Shown here: piece after piece, positions 6,919 through 16,574 of the stretch
Position numbering within the stretch: the stretch's first letter is position 1
Layout: each line of letters opens with the position of its first letter
Assembly: GCA_016717705.1 (NCBI GenBank)
Contig: JADKFD010000055.1
Coordinates: forward strand, 1 to 28,991
Length of the DNA: 28,991 bases
Source: Rhodanobacteraceae bacterium
GTDB lineage: Bacteria; Pseudomonadota; Gammaproteobacteria; Xanthomonadales; SZUA-5
Direction of reading: 5' to 3'
Notes under the pieces: generated by a model
Told to the model about the DNA's origin: nothing
Seen by the model: the letters and a program-made list of their open reading frames with translations, nothing else
Databases searched by the model: none
Position numbers and translations under genes: made by a program

Positions 6919-8340
6919 ATGATGGCCACACACCGCAGTTCCGGATGGATGACTGGTTCGGTGTTGCTCTGGCTGCTGGCACTGGCACCCGCAGCGCAGG
7001 CTGACGTCATCCTGCATGCCTTCAACTGGCGCTACGACGACGTCGCCGCGCAGGCGGACGAGATTGCCGCCCGGGGTTATCGCATGGTGCTGGTCTCGCC
7101 TCCGCTGAAGAGCGAGGGCTCGGCGTGGTGGGCGCGTTACCAGCCCCAGGACTATCGCGTGATCGACAGTCCACTGGGCAATACCGAGAGCTTCCGCGCC
7201 ATGTCGCAACGCCTGGCGGCGGCCGGCGTGCGCCTGTACGCCGATATCGTCGTGAACCACATGGCCAACGAATCCGGCCAGCGCCCCGACCTCAACTACC
7301 CCGGCCAGCGCGTGCTCGACCGCTACGCCGCCGACGCGGCGTACTTCGAGCGCCAGCGCCTGTTCGGGGACTTGCACGTCAACCTGTTGACGCCAGCAGA
7401 GTTTCGGCAAGCGCGTTGCATCAACGACTACAACAACGTGTTCCAGGTGCAGAACTGGCGCCTGTGTGGCGGCGGCGGTGATACTGGCCTGCCCGACCTC
7501 AACGACAACGACGCGACCGTCGATCCGCAACGTCAGTATCTGCGTGCGCTCAAGCAACTCGGCGTCAGCGGCTTTCGCATCGATGCCGCCAAGCACATGA
7601 CGGCCAAGCAACTGGCGCGGATCTTTACCGAGGACATCGTCGCCGACACCTTCGTCTTCGGCGAGGTCATCACCGGCGCTGGCCTGGGCGATCCCGAATA
7701 TCAGTTGTATCTGTTGCCCTACCTCGACAGCAGCGGTCACGCCGCCTACGATTTTCCGCTGCATGCCTCGCTGCGGCGTGCTTTTGCTTTCGGCGGAAAC
7801 CTCGCCGATCTGGCAGACCCTCTCGAACGTGGTCAGGCTCTGCCCAGCGAGCGCGCGGTCACCTTCACGCTCACCCATGACATGCCCAACAACAGCGGAT
7901 TTCGCGGCCAGTTGCTCGATCCGGTCGATGAAACCCTGGCCTATGCCTACATTTTCGGCCGCCGCGACGGTACCCCCATGCTGTACAGCGATCACAACGA
8001 AAGCGGCGACGGGCGTTGGGTGAATGCCTGGCAGCGCGCCGATCTGACGGCGATGATCGCCTTCCACAACCAGATGCGCGGCGAAGACCTGCGCATGCTG
8101 GCCCAGAGCGCCTGCTTCGTGATGTTCCGCCGCGGCGTGCGTGGACTGGTCGGCATCAACAAATGCGGCAGCAGCGTCGACGTCGATCTCGACATCGTCG
8201 CCGACAAACTCTGGTGGCGTACCGGCTATCGCGATGTGCTCAGCGGCAATGTCATCAACATCGACCGGCGCGGCTATCGGGTGACGCTCCCCGCGCGCAC
8301 TGCGCGGATGTGGGTGCGCGACGGGACGACAGCCAACTGA
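6919..8340 (+). CDS. Secreted alpha-amylase, glycoside hydrolase family 13
   Basis: Endo-acting hydrolysis of alpha-1,4-glucans outside the inner membrane. 473 residues from ATG 6919 (a second ATG follows at 6922). The N-terminus has a hydrophobic signal segment (TGSVLLWLLALAPAAQA) with cleavage before DVILHAFNW. All four GH13 regions are seen: region I DIVVNH (109-114), region II GFRIDAAKH with nucleophile Asp222, region III FVFGEV with acid/base Glu249, and region IV TLTHDMPNN with Asp321. A C-terminal beta-sandwich-like domain follows; there is no starch-binding module. It stands alone, divergent from the zinc operon, with only a weak ribosome site. A TTG at 6850 in the same frame is unlikely as a start because it would precede the signal peptide by 23 residues. 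Confidence 0.95.
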   Translation: MMATHRSSGWMTGSVLLWLLALAPAAQADVILHAFNWRYDDVAAQADEIAARGYRMVLVSPPLKSEGSAWWARYQPQDYRVIDSPLGNTESFRAMSQRLAAAGVRLYADIVVNHMANESGQRPDLNYPGQRVLDRYAADAAYFERQRLFGDLHVNLLTPAEFRQARCINDYNNVFQVQNWRLCGGGGDTGLPDLNDNDATVDPQRQYLRALKQLGVSGFRIDAAKHMTAKQLARIFTEDIVADTFVFGEVITGAGLGDPEYQLYLLPYLDSSGHAAYDFPLHASLRRAFAFGGNLADLADPLERGQALPSERAVTFTLTHDMPNNSGFRGQLLDPVDETLAYAYIFGRRDGTPMLYSDHNESGDGRWVNAWQRADLTAMIAFHNQMRGEDLRMLAQSACFVMFRRGVRGLVGINKCGSSVDVDLDIVADKLWWRTGYRDVLSGNVINIDRRGYRVTLPARTARMWVRDGTTAN

Positions 8341-8341
8341 G

Positions 8342-8385
8342 GGCGATTCTCGCCAGGCGGATGAATGCAGGCATCGTGAATCGCC
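8342..8385 (+). terminator. Stem-loop directly after the amylase stop
   Basis: GGCGATTCTCG (8342-8352) pairs with CGTGAATCGCC (8375-8385) with one mismatch around a 22-nt loop, starting two bases after the stop codon. No T-run follows, so it is either a weak or factor-assisted terminator or a repeat-type palindrome. Confidence 0.4.
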
Positions 8386-8427
8386 GCGCGAGACTTGGTT
8401 CAATATTCCCAAGTACACTCGCCAACC

Positions 8428-10620
8428 ATGTCGACCGACCGCGCCAGTGCCCTGCGATTTCTGATCTACGTCGCGCTGTACGTCGTGGCGGCAGAATTCG
8501 CCGTGGTGTTTGTCGTGTTGCCGACCGATGTCACGCTGATCTGGCCCTCGGCCGGCATCGCGTACGCGGTGCTGGTGTACCACGGGCCCCGCTGGTGGCC
8601 GGTCATTCCGATCGGAATCCTCTTGACGCATCTGCTGGTGACACCGGCGCCCTGGATCTTCATTCCGTTTTCGGCCGCCAGCAACACCATTGCGACCTTG
8701 GTGGCGGTCACCCTGGCAGAGCGCATCGGCGGTCGCGAGCTGGTGACCTTGCGCGTCGGATCCGGCTTCGTCCTGCTGGTGGGTGGCGCAGTCAGCGCCA
8801 GCATCAGCGCATTGATCGGCGTCTCGGGCATGTTGCTCGCCGCCATGGTGCCGCCGCACGACGCCATTTACGCGATCGGCAAGTGGTTCGCCGGCGATCT
8901 CTTCGGGATCATCGTGGTCACGCCGTTCACGCTGATGATGCTGCGGTCCATCGATCGCGGCTCGCTGGTCGACACGCCGCTGGATTTTGCCGGCAGGTCA
9001 GAGAAGATTCTGTGGCTGGTCGCCAGTGCGGCTGGAATGCTCATCATCACCGAAGCGAGTTCGGCCAGCCCGGCCTATGCGCTCGGATTGAGCTTCCTGC
9101 CGCTGGCCTTCCTGCTCTGGAGTTCGCTGCGATTCGAACCGATCCTGACGGCAGGTTTCACCATGCTGTTTGCCTTCGCCGTGGTGACCCTGATCGGCCT
9201 GGGAATCGGTGGTTTCAGCGCGCCAACCGGATTGCTCGAGACCTTCATCCTGCTGCTTCTGCTGTCGGTCATGGCGGTGGTGCCGCAACTGGTGGCAGCG
9301 GCCAATTACCGCGTTCGCGCTGCTGCCTTCGACATGCTGCAGCGGGCTCGCACCGATCGCCTGACTGGCCTGCCCAGTCGCACCAGTTTCGAGGAGACCC
9401 TGGCGCAGACACTGACGGCGCGACCGGAGATTGCGCATGGTGGCGCGATCGCCTACGTCGACATGGACGAGTTCAAACTGGTGAACGACACGGCCAGCCA
9501 CGCGGCCGGCGACGAGGCGATACGTCAGATCGCCAGTGTGATGCGCTCCAAACTGCCCGACGATGTATTGCTGGCGCGGCTGGGCGCGGATGAATTCGGC
9601 ATCCTCTGGCCAGACGCCGACCTGCTGCGCGCCGAGGCCGACGCCCGCGAACTGCGCATCGCCGTGGCCGAGTTTCGATTTGCCCACGCCGATCACGTGT
9701 TTGCGCTGACCGCGAGCATCGGCATCGTGCCGTTCCCGGCCCGACGCACGACGGTCGCCGAGTTGTTCGCCCAGGCCGATACCGCCTGCTACGCGGCCAA
9801 GGAACTCGGTGGCAATCGTATCGAGGTGCAATCGCCGGACAACCCGGCGGTGGTCGAGCGCACCGCGGCGATGGGCTGGATCGTGCGCATCAACGACGCT
9901 CTGCAGAACGATCGCTTCGATCTCTACGGCCAGCGCATCCTGGCGTTCAAGCCCGAGCCATTCGAGACCTTCGAGATCCTGCTGCGCCTGCGCGGCGACG
10001 ATGGCGAAGCACTGCTGCCGGGTCGTTTCATACCGGCCGCCGAACGCTTCCAACTGGCCGGCCGCATCGATCGCCATGTCATCGATCGCAGCCTGCGCTG
10101 GCTGGAAACCGATCCACGCGCGCGCGGCGTGCATCTCAATATCAACCTCTCCGCGTCAACGCTTGCCGACGAGGATTTCTCCCAATTTCTACGCCAGCGC
10201 CTGAAGTCCAGCAGCATCGACCCGGCGCAGATCTGCCTGGAAATCACCGAAACCAGCGCGGTGCGCGATCTCGACCACGCGCGTCAATTGATCTCGCAGT
10301 TCAAGGCCATCGGCGTGCGCTTTGCGCTGGACGATTTCGGCACCGGATTCTGCTCGTTTGCATACCTGCGCGATCTGGATGTCGACGTGTTCAAGATCGA
10401 CGGCAGCTTCGTGCGCGACTTCGACAAGAACGAATTGTCCATGGCCATCGTCAAGTCGATCGTCGAGATCGCCCGCGTGCTCGGCAAACGTACCGTCGCC
10501 GAATCTGTCGAAGACCCGCGCCTCGGGCGCGGTTTGCAGGAACTCGGCGTCGACGCGGTGCAGGGATTCGCCTATCACCGCCCGGAGCCACTCCGCCTGT
10601 TGCTGGCGCAGGCGGCGTAG
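8428..10620 (+). CDS. Membrane-bound GGDEF-EAL protein with MASE1-type sensor domain
   Basis: Cyclic-di-GMP turnover protein of the inner membrane, 730 residues from ATG 8428 (MSTDRASALRFLIYVALYVV). Residues about 1-300 form eight or so hydrophobic helices with the MASE1-type motif PTDVTLIWPSAGIAYA. Residues about 325-480 are a GGDEF domain whose signature is GADEF (386-390), with the second Gly replaced by Ala and no RxxD inhibitory site just before it. Residues about 495-730 are an EAL domain with EIL in place of EAL (Glu516 kept) and the other metal and catalytic motifs present: NLSAS, EITETSA, DDFGTG (635-640), FKIDGSF and AESVED. The pattern suggests an active phosphodiesterase with a reduced or regulatory GGDEF domain. 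The gene is monocistronic. Confidence 0.93.
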   Translation: MSTDRASALRFLIYVALYVVAAEFAVVFVVLPTDVTLIWPSAGIAYAVLVYHGPRWWPVIPIGILLTHLLVTPAPWIFIPFSAASNTIATLVAVTLAERIGGRELVTLRVGSGFVLLVGGAVSASISALIGVSGMLLAAMVPPHDAIYAIGKWFAGDLFGIIVVTPFTLMMLRSIDRGSLVDTPLDFAGRSEKILWLVASAAGMLIITEASSASPAYALGLSFLPLAFLLWSSLRFEPILTAGFTMLFAFAVVTLIGLGIGGFSAPTGLLETFILLLLLSVMAVVPQLVAAANYRVRAAAFDMLQRARTDRLTGLPSRTSFEETLAQTLTARPEIAHGGAIAYVDMDEFKLVNDTASHAAGDEAIRQIASVMRSKLPDDVLLARLGADEFGILWPDADLLRAEADARELRIAVAEFRFAHADHVFALTASIGIVPFPARRTTVAELFAQADTACYAAKELGGNRIEVQSPDNPAVVERTAAMGWIVRINDALQNDRFDLYGQRILAFKPEPFETFEILLRLRGDDGEALLPGRFIPAAERFQLAGRIDRHVIDRSLRWLETDPRARGVHLNINLSASTLADEDFSQFLRQRLKSSSIDPAQICLEITETSAVRDLDHARQLISQFKAIGVRFALDDFGTGFCSFAYLRDLDVDVFKIDGSFVRDFDKNELSMAIVKSIVEIARVLGKRTVAESVEDPRLGRGLQELGVDAVQGFAYHRPEPLRLLLAQAA

Positions 10621-10655
10621 CGCGCAGCATGGCGTTTGCCCGCATTTCTTGCAGA

Positions 10656-10712
10656 GCCGAGCTTGCTCCGATCTACAGGAGCAAAGGGCAGCGGAGCAAG
10701 CCAGAACTCGGC
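10656..10712. repeat. BIME/REP-like inverted repeat between convergent genes
   Basis: GCCGAG plus CTTGCTCCG (10656-10670) pair with CGGAGCAAG (10692-10700) and, after a CCAGAA bulge, CTCGGC (10707-10712). On the minus strand two units each begin TGTAG and carry GCTTGCTCC or GGAGCAAGC, the layout of paired REP elements common in Pseudomonas and Xanthomonadales. It fills the gap between the convergent GGDEF-EAL and PLD-family genes and abuts the TAG stop of the latter, so it may also end transcription from both sides. Confidence 0.8.
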
Positions 10713-11924
10713 CTACAGCCAGCGTCGTGCCATCCAGCCGATCAGTTCACTGATCCAGTTCAGGCCAAAACGCCGCGGCCGCGCGCTGGCGGAAATCTGC
10801 TCGGACTGCACCAAGTCTGCTTCGAAGTCCCCGACCAATCCCGCGTTCAATGCCGGCTGAGCCGACAGCAGTACCAGTTCGTCGTTGATGAACAAGCTGC
10901 GGTAATCGAGGTTGGCGGTGCCGACCATGCTCCAGTGCGCATCGATCACCGCCGTCTTGGCGTGCAGCATGCGCGGCAGGTACTCGTAGATGCGCACGCC
11001 GCCGGCCAGCAGCCGGGCGTAAGCCGCACGGCTGGCCCATTGCGCCATGATCACATCGCTGCGCCGCGGCACCAGCACGCGCACATCCACGCCGCGCCGT
11101 GCCGCGCGCACCAACGCCCGCTGGATACCCGCAGGCGGCACGAAGTACGGCGTGGCCAACCAGATGCGTGCCTGCGCGCCGCGAAACAGTCGGCGCAGCA
11201 ATTGATGCAGCAGGAAGCGTCTGGCCAGACCCAGGTTCGGCACCAGATAACCGTCGGCGCTGCGCAATTCGCGCCAGGATGTTCGCCGCAACGGCATCCG
11301 GTCGTACTCGTCGAATGCAGCGATGGCATGCTCGACCAGCGGGCCACTGATGCGTACATGCGTGTCGCGCCAACGCTCTTCGCCAAAAGCACGTCGCGAG
11401 CATTGTCGATGCAGGTTGAAGCCGCCGAGATAGCAACAGTGCTGGTCGACGATCAGCAATTTGCGGTGGTTGCGCCGATGAAACTCGAAGGGTCGCCGCC
11501 AGCTCCAGCGCCGGCACCATTCCAGCAGCACCCCGCCCTGCTCCAAAGTCGTCGCCAGTTGCGCGTTCATGGTGTCGTAGGATCCCAACGCGTCGATGCG
11601 CAGTCGCACCGCGCAACCGGCTTTCGCGCGTTCGATCAGTGCCTCGGCAAAGGCCTGACCGATCTCGTCGGCCGCGTAGATGTAGGTCTCCAGGCGCACC
11701 GAGCGTTGCGCCGTGCGGATGTCCGCCAACATCGATTCGTAGAGCGTGTCGCCTTCGATGAAGCGGCGCACTTCCCGCGCAGCATTCGATGCGTGGTTGG
11801 CAGTGGACTCTTCGGGACCATTCGCGTTCAAACGGGCAGGTGCTCGCGGACAGCAAACGGCATTGTCCCTGAAATCCGCGCCTCGATCGGTATCCGGGCG
11901 TCGCGCAAGAGCAAAGTGGCGCAC
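10713..11924 (-). CDS. Phospholipase D superfamily protein, cardiolipin synthase-like
   Basis: Probably makes cardiolipin or related phospholipids by phosphatidyl transfer at the inner membrane. 403 residues if GTG 11924 is used; the first in-frame Met falls too late (residue 65), so the exact start is uncertain. Two HKD motifs are complete: HRKLLIVD (His153, Lys155, Asp160) followed by GGFN, and HAKTAVID followed by GTANLDYRS near residues 325-345. There are no N-terminal membrane helices, which resembles E. coli ClsB/ClsC more than ClsA. The stop codon TAG lies at the edge of a REP-like repeat. Neighbours give no pathway hint; the gene is divergent from the membrane protein at 12026. Confidence 0.9.
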   Translation of the reverse strand: MRHFALARRPDTDRGADFRDNAVCCPRAPARLNANGPEESTANHASNAAREVRRFIEGDTLYESMLADIRTAQRSVRLETYIYAADEIGQAFAEALIERAKAGCAVRLRIDALGSYDTMNAQLATTLEQGGVLLEWCRRWSWRRPFEFHRRNHRKLLIVDQHCCYLGGFNLHRQCSRRAFGEERWRDTHVRISGPLVEHAIAAFDEYDRMPLRRTSWRELRSADGYLVPNLGLARRFLLHQLLRRLFRGAQARIWLATPYFVPPAGIQRALVRAARRGVDVRVLVPRRSDVIMAQWASRAAYARLLAGGVRIYEYLPRMLHAKTAVIDAHWSMVGTANLDYRSLFINDELVLLSAQPALNAGLVGDFEADLVQSEQISASARPRRFGLNWISELIGWMARRWL

Positions 11925-12025
11925 GGTTGAAGCCCAAGGACGCGCGTACCCGGCCTCGCCGGCCTGTCACACAGGGTCTGTCGCCGCCACCCGGAACTAA
12001 TCGCCCGCCTGCGCGACTAAGGCGG

Positions 12026-13147
12026 ATGGCCCTTTCGCCCACCAACCCCGACCTGCTGGTCCGCGATTTCCTGCGCCACAATCGATGGTCGCAGTGGCGT
12101 GCGCGGACCGCCGAGACCGCATTTTCGGCGCTGGCGCTGCTCGTCTTCGCCGGATTCGCGCTGTGGGTCGGCGACAGCCTGTGGACGCGACTGCTGGCCC
12201 CAGGCACGCCTTGGGCGCGACCGCTGCCAGCTGCCCTCGTCGGTGTCGCGACTGCGTTCGCCATCGTCGCCCGGGCGCGCTCGCGCGGGCAAGGTCTGGC
12301 GCGGGTACACGCATCGGACTGGCTCGCCGCGATGCCGCTGCCTGCTGGCGCGCGGCGCAACGCCCGCGCACGTCTGGTCGGTAGCGATGCCGCGCTGTGG
12401 CTGCTGGGCGTCTGGTTGACACTCGCCTGGGCTTGGCTGCGTGCGGACCAATCGGCGCCGGTGCTGGTCGTGGCGTTGGCGCTGGGCAGCCTGGGTGGCA
12501 GTGCGATCGCCTGGCTCATGCCCGGTGCGCCGAGCGAACCCGCTGCAGAGCGCATTCAACGCCGCGAACGCGCCAGCGCGGTCGCCATCGCGGCAGGTAC
12601 CCAGGGCCTGCGCTTGCTGGGTGCTGCGCTGGAGCCGGCCGCGGCGCGGCTGCCGCGCAGCGCACCCTGGGTGGCTTTTGCCTTTCTGCTGTTTCCGCAA
12701 TCGACGCCGCTGATCGCGGTGCCGGGGCTGGTGCTGCTGTTCACCGCGCTGACCCTGTCTCTGGATCTGATCGGGCACTGGCATGTGCGTTATCTCGCCG
12801 ATCAGGCCTGGTTGGACGCGCAGCCACTGCTGCCGCGCCACTTGTTTCGCGCCTACCTGCCCTATCTGACTCGGCGCACCCTGGTTCTGAGCCTGATCTT
12901 CGGCGCTTGCCTGCATGTCCTGGGTGCACCGCTGCTGTTTGCGCTGGCACTGACCGTGATGCTCGCCGCGGCGGTGGCCGACGCCGTGCTGTGCGGCTTT
13001 GCCACGCGGCGTGCGCCGGGGCGCTTTCCCATGTTGTTGATTCTGCACGGCGTGATCGTTGTCGCCACCACCCAGGTACTGCCGCCGGCCCTGCCGCTGG
13101 TCTGGCTCGGCTGCGCCCTCACCGCCTGGCGCCAAGGAAACCGATGA
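12026..13147 (+). CDS. Multi-pass membrane protein, likely permease partner of the next ATPase
   Basis: 373 residues from ATG 12026, preceded by AAGGCGG. I do not recognise a named family. About eight hydrophobic segments are visible (for example TAFSALALLVFAGFALWVG and the C-terminal VIVVATTQVLPPALPLVWLG). A polar loop near residues 165-190 (PGAPSEPAAERIQRRERAS) follows the first half. Its stop codon overlaps the start of an ABC ATPase gene in an ATGA junction, so the two are translationally coupled and the protein is most likely the membrane half of an exporter. It is very rich in Ala, Leu and Arg, like many ABC-2-type permeases of high-GC bacteria. Substrate is unknown. Confidence 0.8.
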   Translation: MALSPTNPDLLVRDFLRHNRWSQWRARTAETAFSALALLVFAGFALWVGDSLWTRLLAPGTPWARPLPAALVGVATAFAIVARARSRGQGLARVHASDWLAAMPLPAGARRNARARLVGSDAALWLLGVWLTLAWAWLRADQSAPVLVVALALGSLGGSAIAWLMPGAPSEPAAERIQRRERASAVAIAAGTQGLRLLGAALEPAAARLPRSAPWVAFAFLLFPQSTPLIAVPGLVLLFTALTLSLDLIGHWHVRYLADQAWLDAQPLLPRHLFRAYLPYLTRRTLVLSLIFGACLHVLGAPLLFALALTVMLAAAVADAVLCGFATRRAPGRFPMLLILHGVIVVATTQVLPPALPLVWLGCALTAWRQGNR

Positions 13148-13899
13148 ATCGCGTGCACCCGGAAACGCTGCTGCAGGTCGAAGACTTGCACCTGTCCTTT
13201 GGCGCCAACGCCGTGTTGCGTGGCGTCGACCTTGCGATAGTCCGCGGACAGCTGCTCGGCCTCGTCGGCCCGAATGGCTCCGGCAAGACCAGCCTGATCC
13301 GCGCGGTGACCGGACTGTTGCCGGTCGCGCCGGGACAGGTGCGCATCGCCGGCATCGACCTCGCCGTCGATCCGCTGGCAGCCCGTCGCCAGTTCGGTTT
13401 TGCCCCGGACCCGACGCGGCTGCCGCCGGCACTCAGCGGACGCCAGGCCCTGTCGGTGGCGGCCGCGGCGCGCGGCCTCGATACGACGCCGGCGAGCACG
13501 CTGGAATTGGCTGAACGTCTGGGAGCCAGCCGGTGGATCGATCAGCGCATCGAGACCTATTCGCTCGGCACCCGGCAGAAGTACGCGATCCTGATCGGAC
13601 TGATCGGTGATCCGCCGCTGCTGGTGCTCGACGAAGTCATGAATGGCCTGGACCCGATTTCCAGTCACGAGTTGAAGCTGGAACTCATCGAGCGCTGCGA
13701 GCGCAGGCACTGCGGCGTGCTGCTGGCCACCCACGGTCTGGAAATCGCACCGACCTTGCTGACCGACGCTGCGCTGCTGCACGAGGGCCGCATTCGCCAT
13801 CGCTGGGGTTCCGTTGAACTCGGGCACTGGCGCCACGCCGACCCCGGCGCCTTCGAGCGCGCCGTGGTCGCGGCGCTGCGCAGTGATCCGGCGGGGTAA
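13144..13899 (+). CDS. ABC transporter ATP-binding protein with altered signature motif
   Basis: 251-residue ATPase coupled to the preceding membrane protein by a 4-bp overlap. Walker A is intact, GPNGSGKT (42-49). The signature is YSLGTRQK (139-146) in place of LSGGQ. Walker B is LLVLDEVMNGLD (159-170), with Val-Met where Pro-Thr is usual, and the H-loop is ATHGLE (His197). The position of the Q-loop glutamine is GFAPD. The catalytic Glu and the H-loop His are present, so ATP hydrolysis is plausible, but the composite site may be slow or asymmetric. The subfamily is that of drug/antibiotic-type ABC-2 exporters. Substrate is unknown. Confidence 0.92.
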   Translation: MNRVHPETLLQVEDLHLSFGANAVLRGVDLAIVRGQLLGLVGPNGSGKTSLIRAVTGLLPVAPGQVRIAGIDLAVDPLAARRQFGFAPDPTRLPPALSGRQALSVAAAARGLDTTPASTLELAERLGASRWIDQRIETYSLGTRQKYAILIGLIGDPPLLVLDEVMNGLDPISSHELKLELIERCERRHCGVLLATHGLEIAPTLLTDAALLHEGRIRHRWGSVELGHWRHADPGAFERAVVAALRSDPAG

Positions 13900-13942
13900 C
13901 GATCAGTTCCGTCCCCCCTGAAAATCACGTAACCCATTGAAA

Positions 13943-13975
13943 GTAGGTCACGTTGGCCGCAGGCCTACGTGACAT
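13943..13975. repeat. Palindromic repeat, copy 1 (GTAGGTCACGTT type)
   Basis: The stem GTCACGTTGGCC (13947-13958) and GGCCTACGTGAC (13962-13973) has one mismatch and a 3-nt loop, preceded by GTAG and followed by AT. A second copy lies at 22533-22567. The layout resembles the widespread GTAGGTCGGATT-type palindromes of proteobacteria, with a different core. It lies in the 230-bp gap between two ABC systems. Confidence 0.85.
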
Positions 13976-14031
13976 CGAAGTGCCTGACCCGTCGGCGGCC
14001 GCGGGACGCAGTTTTTTGTCCGCAAAGTTTA

Positions 14032-14057
14032 CGATTCGGCGGAAGTCTTCCGAATCG
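14032..14057. promoter_or_regulatory. Inverted repeat upstream of the YadG-like gene
   Basis: CGATTCGG (14032-14039) is exactly complementary to CCGAATCG (14050-14057), with GAA and TTC also complementary inside the spacer. It lies about 70 bases before the ATG at 14130, a reasonable place for an operator or leader hairpin. No regulator is identified. A T6 run follows a GC-rich stretch just upstream (about 14012-14017) and could belong to the terminator of the preceding operon. Confidence 0.4.
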
Positions 14058-14129
14058 GCCTGCAGCCTTCGTACCGGTTTTCCGACGGGCATGGCCGCAG
14101 ACCATCCCCAGCGTCTATCTTCCCCACCC

Positions 14130-15064
<935 letters not shown>

Positions 15065-15068
<4 letters not shown>

Positions 15069-15853
15069 GCGCGGCATTCGTGGCCCCCAGGTTCAACGCC
15101 CGCGCAGTGTGGGCAATCTATCGCTTCGAGCTGGCGCGTTTCCTGCGTACCGTGGGACAGAGTCTGCTGACGCCGGTGATCACCACCTCGCTGTATTTCG
15201 TGGTGTTCGGCGCGGCCATCGGTTCGCGCATGGGTGAGATCGACGGCGTCAGCTACGGCGCCTTCATCGTGCCCGGCCTGATCATGCTGTCGGTATTGAC
15301 CGAGAGCATCAACAACGCCGCTTTCGGCATCTACTTTCCGCGCTGGACCGGCACCAGCTACGAGTTGCTGTCGGCACCGATCTCGCCCTTCGAGATCGTC
15401 TGTGGCTATGTCGGCGCGGCGGCGACCAAGTCGATCATCCTCGGTCTGGTCATCCTCGCGACCGCCAGTCTGTTCGTGCCACTGCACATCGCCCATCCGT
15501 TGTGGATGCTCGGTTTCCTGGTGCTCACCGCGCTGACCTTCTGCCTGTTCGGCTTCATCATCGGCATCTGGGCACAGAGCTGGGAACAACTGCAGGTCAT
15601 CCCGATGCTGGTGATCACGCCGCTGACCTTTCTCGGCGGCGCCTTCTATTCGATCAACATGTTGCCCGGCATCTGGAAGACGGTGGCGCTGTTCAACCCG
15701 ATCGTCTATCTGGTCAGCGGATTTCGCTGGAGCTTCTACGGCAATGCCGACGTGGCGGTCGCGGTGAGCCTGGCGGCGACCTTTGGATTCTTCGCCGTGT
15801 GCCTGAGCGTGGTCTGGTGGATCTTCCGCACCGGGTACCGCCTCAAACAGTAG
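15065..15853 (+). CDS. ABC-2 type transporter permease, YadH-like
   Basis: 262 residues with six predicted membrane helices. It has an amphipathic N-terminus (AVWAIYRFELARFLRT) and ABC-2 permease features: LLTPVITTSLYFVVFGAAIG, SYGAFIVPGLIMLSVL, FPRWTGTSYELLSAPISPFE and PLTFLGGAFYSINMLP, close to E. coli YadH and NodJ. The start ATG overlaps the stop of the ATPase gene, and the pair would assemble as a dimer of each. It is followed 23 bases later by the end of a convergent channel gene. Confidence 0.94.
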
Positions 15854-15876
15854 CCCGGTGTACGCGCGCAGCGCGT

Positions 15877-16470
15877 TCACAGACGATTGACTGCGACGAT
15901 GCCCGCCGGTGAACCGCTGCGCCCCGGCCTGCCAGCGCGGATCAGGCCGCGCGCGAGCGCATCCACACACCTGCGTGGACTCCGCAGGTGGGGGCCGCCC
16001 CGGCCGACAACCGAAAACCACAACCGTTTCCAGGATCCCCAAAACCGCTCCATCACCAGATAGGTGAAGGATGCCGACCAACTGACCATCACGAATCCGG
16101 CCAGCGACTCCACCGCGGCGATGAAGCGCAGCGGACCGATCGGTACCAGATCGCCATAGCCAACCGTGGTGTAGGTGATTGCCGAGAAGTACATGAGGTC
16201 GAGAAACTCGGGGTGCGGCATGCCGTGGATTGCGCCACCGTCGGTGACCGCATGGACAGCAGCGTAGCCCAGCGCGAAGAACATGATCTCGATCGCGTGC
16301 ATCAACAGTACGCCGATGATCCCGAACAGCACGCGCATCCGGCGCGGCCCCATGTGCACGTGCCCGAGATTGCGCTGCAGCAGCGTCAGGCCTTCGTAGT
16401 GCAGCAGCACCGACGCGACGATGGCGCAAATCGTGATCAGAACGACGGCGAGTTGTGCGTGCCAGTGCAT
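15877..16470 (-). CDS. Potassium channel-like membrane protein
   Basis: 197 residues. Hydrophobic segments lie near residues 7-25, 46-70 and 113-138, with a pore loop between the last two. The selectivity filter reads TYTTVGYGDL, the K+-channel signature T-x-G-Y-G-D, so this is an ion-channel-2 family (2-TM pore plus one extra helix) protein. The C-terminal ~45 residues are basic and Arg/Gly-rich with no recognisable regulatory (RCK) domain. It starts at ATG 16470 and ends only 23 bases from the convergent YadH-like gene. The channel is presumably for K+ conductance in the inner membrane; gating is unknown. Confidence 0.9.
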   Translation of the reverse strand: MHWHAQLAVVLITICAIVASVLLHYEGLTLLQRNLGHVHMGPRRMRVLFGIIGVLLMHAIEIMFFALGYAAVHAVTDGGAIHGMPHPEFLDLMYFSAITYTTVGYGDLVPIGPLRFIAAVESLAGFVMVSWSASFTYLVMERFWGSWKRLWFSVVGRGGPHLRSPRRCVDALARGLIRAGRPGRSGSPAGIVAVNRL

Positions 16471-16574
16471 CCCCGCAGGCTCTTCGGACCGGCCTGGGCC
16501 GCCCCCAGCGGCAGCCCAGACACCAGCCCGGAATCGTCATCAGTGCAGCGTCGGGCTTGGCATTGCTGCTCGGG

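Noticed and set aside
6703..8859. Long minus-strand open frame over the alpha-amylase and MASE1 region
   Set aside because: It spans two genes with complete catalytic motifs on the plus strand and its composition is that of an antisense shadow.
10747..12555. Alternative minus-strand open frame through the PLD-family gene
   Set aside because: The other frame contains both HKD motifs; this one has no recognisable domain.
12017..13432. Minus-strand open frame opposite the ABC pair
   Set aside because: Gln/Arg-rich antisense shadow; the plus strand has Walker A, Walker B and coupled ATGA junctions.
13953..14129. Upstream extension of the YadG-like frame to about 13953
   Set aside because: It would begin inside the palindromic repeat and add 59 residues without family similarity; the canonical N-terminus starts at ATG 14130.
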